Position numbers and translations under genes: made by a program. Shown in pieces: positions 59,513 to 64,000 of a stretch of 64,000 bases of DNA; within the stretch, counting starts at the first letter, position 1, and each line of letters starts with the position of its first letter. The stretch comes from Nocardioides currus (GTDB lineage: Bacteria > Actinomycetota > Actinomycetes > Propionibacteriales > Nocardioidaceae), in assembly GCF_003057875.1 (NCBI RefSeq), contig NZ_PYXZ01000001.1, forward strand, positions 248,001-312,000. Reading direction: 5' to 3'. Below the pieces are notes generated by a model, which did not search any database, had not been told where the DNA came from, and saw only the letters and a program-made list of their open reading frames with translations.

Positions 59513-61303
59513 ATGGCCAAGTACTCGGTGACGCAGTCTGCAGTCACGCAGCTTCTCGCAGATGTCCACGCGGACAAGATCGCGATCCCAGAGCTCCAGC
59601 GTCCTTTCGTGTGGGACAGCGTGAAGGTCCGCGACCTGATGGACTCTCTCTACAAGGGCTATCCCGTTGGGTATCTGATCACGTGGCACTCGATCGGGGC
59701 GGCTCTCAAGGGCGGGCAGGTCGCTGGCTTCCAACAGATCCTGATCGACGGTCAGCAGCGCATCACTGCATTGCGTGCAGCCGTGGCGGGCCTTCCGGTG
59801 GTCAACAAGAAGTACGCCAAGATCCGGATCGTCATCGCCTTCAACCCTGTCACCGAGGAGTTCGCCACGGTGACGCCGGTCATCCGCAAGGATCCCGCAT
59901 GGATCCCCGATATCAGCGAGCTCTTCAACGCCGCGTCGACCTTCGGGTTCATCAAGCACTACCTCCTTGCCAATCCCGAGGTGGACGAGGCGGCCGTCGA
60001 GGGCAGCATTTCGAGGCTGATGGGCATCAAGAACGCACAGATCGGGATCATCTCGCTCGCCGATGACCTCGACGTCGAGACAGTGTCCGAGATCTTCATC
60101 CGCATCAACTCCAAGGGTGTGCCTCTCAGCAACGCTGACTTCGCCATGAGCAAGATCGCGACGTACGGCGACCGCGGCCGCAACATCAGGAAGCTGATCG
60201 ACTACTTCTGCCATCTCGCGGTTGCCCCTCATGTCTATGACGACATCAAGGAGAACGATCACGAGTTCGCCGGATCGCCTTTCCTCCAGTCCATTGCGTG
60301 GCTCCGGCATGACTCAGAGGATCTCTATGACCCCACCTACGGGGACGTCATCCGTGTCGCCGGCCTGGTCGGCTTCACCCGCGGCAAGGCCGCCTCGATC
60401 GTCAGCGAGCTGTCAGGTCGCGACCCGGACACCCGCAAGGTCGACGAGGCGCGCATCCCGATCGCCTACGACCGGCTCGAGGCCGCGCTCCTGCAGATCG
60501 TGAGCAAGTACCACTTCGAGAACTTCCTCATGATCATCAAGTCGGCAGGCTTCATCCGTCCCGGGATGATCGGCTCAAAGAACGCGCTCAACTTCACGTA
60601 CGCCCTCTACCTCCGCCTTCGCGAGGACAAGGCGATGTCCGAAGGCGAGCGGAAGCGGATCGTCCGACGTTGGTTCGTGATGTCGATGCTCACCAGCCGT
60701 CACTCGGGGAGCTTCGAGACGACCTGGGAACAGGACATGCGGCGCATTGCGACGGCGGGTGCCGCGGCCTACCTCAAGCAGATCGAGGAGTCCGAGCTCT
60801 CCGACGCGTTCTGGTCGGTCCGGCTGCCGTCCAACCTGGAGACCACCAGCACCGTGAGCCCCTACTTCCAGACCTTCCTGGCGTCCCAGGTCGCCAGCGG
60901 CGCACGCGGCTTCCTGTCCAAGTCCATCACCGTGGCTGCCATGCACCAGCATTCGGGCGACATCCACCACATCGTGCCGAAGGACTACCTGCAGAAGAAC
61001 GGCTTCGCCGACCGCGCGGACTACAACCAGGTCGCGAACTACGCACTCACCGAGACCTCTATCAACATCAGCATCAGCAACAAACCGCCGATGGTCTACA
61101 TGGCCGAGATCGACCAACAGCTCGAAGACGGAACCCTCCAGCTCGGCGAGATCACTTCCAGGGATGACCTCGAGAAGAACCTCACCGAGAACGCCATCCC
61201 GGCGACCATCGCGGAGTTGGTGGCTGGGAGCTATCCGGAGTTCTTACGACACCGACGCCACCTGATGGCTGAGACGATCCACCATTACTACGACACGCTC
61301 TGA
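59513..61303 (+). CDS. DUF262 domain nuclease-like protein (GmrSD/DndB-type restriction family)
   Basis: ATG 59513 has GGGGG upstream. The 596-aa protein shows the DUF262 ParB-like motifs IPELQRPFVWD (25-35), DGQQRITAL (79-87) and FIRINSKGVPLSNADFAMSKI. Its C-terminal part has the HNH/DUF1524-like DIHHIVPKDYLQKNG near residues 483-497 and NYALTETSINISISNKPP. GmrSD enzymes restrict glucosylated phage DNA, while other DUF262 proteins pair with DndB or act in defence. It heads the operon-like run to the right edge, and composition is less GC-rich than in the left half. Confidence 0.88.
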   Translation: MAKYSVTQSAVTQLLADVHADKIAIPELQRPFVWDSVKVRDLMDSLYKGYPVGYLITWHSIGAALKGGQVAGFQQILIDGQQRITALRAAVAGLPVVNKKYAKIRIVIAFNPVTEEFATVTPVIRKDPAWIPDISELFNAASTFGFIKHYLLANPEVDEAAVEGSISRLMGIKNAQIGIISLADDLDVETVSEIFIRINSKGVPLSNADFAMSKIATYGDRGRNIRKLIDYFCHLAVAPHVYDDIKENDHEFAGSPFLQSIAWLRHDSEDLYDPTYGDVIRVAGLVGFTRGKAASIVSELSGRDPDTRKVDEARIPIAYDRLEAALLQIVSKYHFENFLMIIKSAGFIRPGMIGSKNALNFTYALYLRLREDKAMSEGERKRIVRRWFVMSMLTSRHSGSFETTWEQDMRRIATAGAAAYLKQIEESELSDAFWSVRLPSNLETTSTVSPYFQTFLASQVASGARGFLSKSITVAAMHQHSGDIHHIVPKDYLQKNGFADRADYNQVANYALTETSINISISNKPPMVYMAEIDQQLEDGTLQLGEITSRDDLEKNLTENAIPATIAELVAGSYPEFLRHRRHLMAETIHHYYDTL

Positions 61304-61339
61304 CTCGATCGGCGGTCGGACACGCCTGAGGACAGGCAC

Positions 61340-61965
61340 GTGAAGCCACGTCGGGTCACACTGATCGACCTCGGACTCGATGCCGGATTCGATGCATCAA
61401 TGACGTTCGTCCAGTCCGTTCTGCAGAACGTCAACGCTGGCTGGAGCGACCCGCTCATCGAGATCGAGTTCATCCGCTCCCGCGACCCCCTCACCATCAC
61501 AGCAGCTCTGACGACACCCACCGACGTGCTACAGGTGATGGCTCACGGAGACCATTCCGAAGCGCCCACGTTCGTGTCGTCCGACCTGATGACCGAAGTG
61601 ACTCTCGCGCACCTCGCAGACCAGATGCTCGAGAGCAAGTACGGGATCGCTGCCCCCGTTGTGATCGCTGACGGGTGCAAGACCGGCGTCGGCGTATGGC
61701 AGCGCGCCATCCGCGACTGCCTGCAGGGACCGATCACGTACGTCGGCACCACACGGCTCCTCTACTGGCACGAGTCGACTGTGTTCTGCTCGGCGTTCTA
61801 TGGCTCGCTCACCCGGAACAAGGGCTCGGTAGGGACAAGGCGGAGCAGGGCCTGGATGCCGCCGCCAGGTCGATCAAGGCATACGAGCTGATCACCGACA
61901 AGCCGAGCGGCTTCGAGGCGGTCACCCTGACGCCCAGTAGGCGAGCGATCAACGCACTTCGATGA
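61340..61965 (+). pseudogene. Small CHAT/caspase-like protease, frameshifted after catalytic residues
   Basis: GTG 61340 opens MKPRRVTLIDLGLDAGFDASMTFVQSVLQNVNAGWSDPLIEIEFIRSRDPL. His-Gly at H69-G70 (VLQVMAHGDHSE) and Cys at C113 (PVVIADGCKTG) fit the CHAT/caspase catalytic pair. TYVGTTRLLYWHESTVFCSAFYGSL matches the late CHAT segment. After residue about 160 the frame shifts (61820-61830) and continues as LGRDKAEQGLDAAARSIKAYELITDKPSGFEAVTL to a stop at 61965. One missing base in AAGGGCTCGG would explain it. The gap 61966-62160 holds no convincing gene. Shift or sequencing error cannot be told apart here. Confidence 0.75.
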
Positions 61966-62160
61966 GCACAGCGACCCGGGCTCGCCCATGGACCATGGTC
62001 TCCAATGACGTCGCGGCGCAGTTCTCTTCACCGAATGTCATGGAACGCCTGACGTTGTCGGACGTCCCGTCTAACCTTCTCGCGGATCATCAAACGTTGA
62101 GCAGCATCTCCCGGGAGCGCCTCATTTCGAGGTGCCCCGGGTCGGGGGGACGAACAACCG

Positions 62161-63543
62161 ATGTCGGAAGACACGACGGCAGCGGATTGCGCTGCAAGCC
62201 TGCGCACCATGGCCGCTGACCAGCGGTTCGAGAAGCGATCAGCGGACTTGAGCTCGCTCGCCACGGACATCGAGCGCCCGGAAGGCGACGAGTGGGCAGG
62301 AGTCGACTTGTTCTCGGCCTTCCCGGCCGACACAGGGACGGCGAGCAGTCACCCGAACTGGGTCGAGCGCCTCCTGGGCATCGCATCCGGAGTGTCCGTC
62401 TTCCTCCCGGTCGCCTGGACCTGGTGGAGCTTCCGCGATGCAACCCGCGCATACGAGACCATGCTGGCGACCGGCGACGAGGCCGACGGCACGAGCTTCC
62501 TCAGCCTATGGGCGACCGGGTTCGACGATAACCTCACCGGTCGACACATGCTGGTGCCGATGGCTGGCATCTCCCTCAGCCTCATCCTCCTGGCGATCGC
62601 CTTCCTCGTCCTGCACCGGATGTCGGCCGAGGTCAACGTCCGCCGCGAGGAGTCACTGGCGAAGGCAGCTCGGCACGAGCTGGTCAGCACCTTGACCCAG
62701 GCCCAGCGCATCATGAACAAGCGACGCGCCGACCACCCTCAGCGCATCGAGGGCATCATCAAGTCGTCGATGCAGAAGCTCCAGCTTGCGCACGACGCCA
62801 CACGCGGGGCGGTCGTGGACCTCACGACCAGCTCGAAGCAGGTCACGAAGGACATGACGAAGCTCGTCAAGTCCGCCCGGGAGGCGGGTGAGGAGTCGCG
62901 ACGACTCACTGCCTCGGCAGCGGAGGCGGGAGCGGCACTCCAGCAAAGTGCTGAGGACACCAGGGTCTCGGTGTCCAGCGCCATCGCGTCCTTGGAGTCG
63001 TCGATCGAGACGAGCATGCAGTCGACGCGGACGTCATTGACGACCGCCAGCGACTCGATGCGGTCCTCGATCGAGTCCAGCATGGAATCGGCGCGAGCAT
63101 CGCTCGAGTCAGCCGGCGCCTCGATGAGCACCTCCGTCCAGGGATCGTTGTCCCAGTTCCAGTCCTCCATGGGTGATCGACTGCGTGACTTCAGCGCACA
63201 AGCCATCAGCGCGCTCGAGTCCGCGAGCGGGCAGCTCAACACGTCCGTGGCACAGATCGGCACGAGCTCCGAAAGCAATGCTGCGTCCGCTCGCGCCCTC
63301 ATCGAGCAGATCGAAGCATTGGCCGCCGATCGCGCGACCAGCTCGGAGGAATTCACTCGCGCTGTCACAGAGATCAGGGCCACATTGGAGTCCCTCGAAG
63401 AGGCGCTCACCAGCCACGAGAGCACGATGCAGGGTCAGGCATCGGAACTGACGGGTGCACGCGACGCCGCCGAGCGGATGCTCCGAATTCTCACGCCGAA
63501 CGGCGTGGGCTCGGTGCCTGCCGCCGTCGCGGCGGAGCGCTGA
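62161..63543 (+). CDS. Two-TM membrane protein with very long coiled coil (ZorA-like candidate)
   Basis: ATG 62161 has GGGGGGACG upstream. The 460-aa protein has TM1 about 72-91 (LGIASGVSVFLPVAWTWWSF) and TM2 about 130-152 (MLVPMAGISLSLILLAIAFLVLH), with RDATRAYETMLATGDEADGTSFLSLWATGFDDNLTG between. A 285-residue coiled coil of Ser/Glu/Ala heptads follows (SSIETSMQSTRTSLTTASDSMRSSIESSM). This resembles the layout of ZorA (MotA-like with a long tail), though it has fewer TM helices and no clear MotA motif. It is followed after one base by a MotB-like gene. Confidence 0.8.
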   Translation: MSEDTTAADCAASLRTMAADQRFEKRSADLSSLATDIERPEGDEWAGVDLFSAFPADTGTASSHPNWVERLLGIASGVSVFLPVAWTWWSFRDATRAYETMLATGDEADGTSFLSLWATGFDDNLTGRHMLVPMAGISLSLILLAIAFLVLHRMSAEVNVRREESLAKAARHELVSTLTQAQRIMNKRRADHPQRIEGIIKSSMQKLQLAHDATRGAVVDLTTSSKQVTKDMTKLVKSAREAGEESRRLTASAAEAGAALQQSAEDTRVSVSSAIASLESSIETSMQSTRTSLTTASDSMRSSIESSMESARASLESAGASMSTSVQGSLSQFQSSMGDRLRDFSAQAISALESASGQLNTSVAQIGTSSESNAASARALIEQIEALAADRATSSEEFTRAVTEIRATLESLEEALTSHESTMQGQASELTGARDAAERMLRILTPNGVGSVPAAVAAER

Positions 63544-63544
63544 G

Positions 63545-64000
63545 GTGCTCGCTTCCGCTCGACGCGGGCGACTTCTCTCTGCCGAATCGGCTGCCGGGTG
63601 GATCTTCGCCGATCTGCTGTTGGTGCTGTTCATCGTCGGTCTCGGGTCCGCGATCAAGTACACCCCGCCTCCGCCGCCCGAGCCGGAACCCAAGATCCCC
63701 CCGATCGTCGGCATGAAGACCGACCCCACAGCGCTCACCGTCGCGGTCAACGGGCAGCTCCTGAGCACCGGATCAGCGCTCCCTGCGCCGGCGAGAGGCG
63801 CCGTATGCGACGCCATCAGGGCTCGTACGCGATCACTTCGGGGCGAGCGGGCTGCTCTCGTCCTGGTGTTCGGTGGTGCCGGCGACGTCACGTCCGGCCA
63901 GAACGTCGCGCGGTCGGTCGCCGGTCAGCTCGGGTGTGCCGACGACAAGATCTTCCGGGGCAAGGTGCCGACTCGCGCGTTCTGGGACGGTTCGCTCCCC
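63545..64000 (+). CDS. MotB/ZorB-like membrane protein (3' end cut by window)
   Basis: GTG 63545 starts one base after the upstream stop, so the two are coupled. The 152 visible residues show a short basic cytoplasmic start, then one TM helix with an acidic residue (AAGWIFADLLLVLFIVGLG, Asp23). That is the hallmark of MotB, ExbD and ZorB proton-channel subunits. A Pro linker (YTPPPPPEPEPKIPP) and a periplasmic part follow (ALVLVFGGAGDVTSGQNVARSVAGQLG), possibly OmpA-like. The C-terminus lies beyond the right edge. Identity as a stator-type subunit is inference from one motif and context. Confidence 0.72.
   Translation, partial: MLASARRGRLLSAESAAGWIFADLLLVLFIVGLGSAIKYTPPPPPEPEPKIPPIVGMKTDPTALTVAVNGQLLSTGSALPAPARGAVCDAIRARTRSLRGERAALVLVFGGAGDVTSGQNVARSVAGQLGCADDKIFRGKVPTRAFWDGSLP

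Noticed and set aside
61962..62219. An 85-aa open frame overlapping the stop of the CHAT-like gene
   Set aside because: It overlaps the next gene by about 60 bases, has no recognisable protein features and lacks a good ribosome site.
1..64000. tRNA, rRNA, insertion sequence, integrase or CRISPR array
   Set aside because: I scanned for transposase motifs, clover-leaf-type stems with CCA ends and spaced repeats and found none I could support.

Overview
The window is high-GC double-stranded DNA from an actinobacterium. Several things point to this. Many genes start with GTG or sit a few bases after a -10-like hexamer (leaderless style). There is a complete conservon (sensor kinase, Roadblock, DUF742, GTPase), a DUF222/HNH gene with an actinobacterial LexA box, a WS/DGAT acyltransferase and a GH64 glucanase. 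Gene content looks most like Nocardioides or another member of the Nocardioidaceae. That placement is inference from gene content; no rRNA or tRNA gene is present to settle it.

Layout. 1-9.5 kb: end of a sugar-type ABC solute-binding lipoprotein, a conserved hypothetical, the RNA helicase HrpA, and an OmpR-type two-component system divergent from a small Gly/Phe-rich membrane protein. 9-25 kb: a TetR regulator divergent from a Baeyer-Villiger-type monooxygenase/SDR pair, then DUF402, ThrE-type exporter, GCS2-type ligase, FUSC protein, WS/DGAT, an orphan DNA methyltransferase, a phosphodiester glycosidase, Mug glycosylase, a small alarmone-synthetase-like protein and a ChaA-type antiporter. 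25-30.5 kb: the conservon, with an amino-acid-type solute-binding lipoprotein translationally coupled to its end. 30.6-45 kb: housekeeping and accessory genes (Mrr_N-like protein, TspO, FeS photolyase, endonuclease I, DinB, serine hydrolase, GH64 glucanase under a LacI-type operator, acyl-ACP desaturase, thermonuclease, Excalibur protein, SOS-box HNH gene, NERD protein). 45-54 kb: small genes, a VapBC-like toxin-antitoxin pair, a His-rich beta-propeller, a TetR/membrane pair, and a PQQ-propeller lipoprotein broken by a frameshift.

54-64 kb looks like a conflict/defence island, and base composition becomes visibly more A/T-rich from about 57.4 kb. It holds a NERD-nuclease/UvrD-like helicase with a possible peptide-binding-chaperone partner. 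Next is a modular protein with a DUF2510 and a superinfection-immunity-like membrane segment. Last is a same-strand run: a DUF262 (GmrSD-type) nuclease, a small CHAT/caspase-like protease (frameshifted in this sequence), a two-TM protein with a very long coiled coil, and a MotB/ZorB-like protein with an acidic residue in its single TM helix. The last gene is cut by the window edge. This run is the best candidate for an undescribed system: a Zorya-like membrane motor pair combined with a nuclease and a protease.

Other cross-window signals are three scattered paralogues of one unrecognised family, palindrome clusters in convergent intergenic regions and one inside hrpA, a repeated 13-mer containing a DnaA-box-like core, and at least sixteen genes with a leaderless-promoter signature. 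No CRISPR array, insertion sequence, rRNA or tRNA was found.
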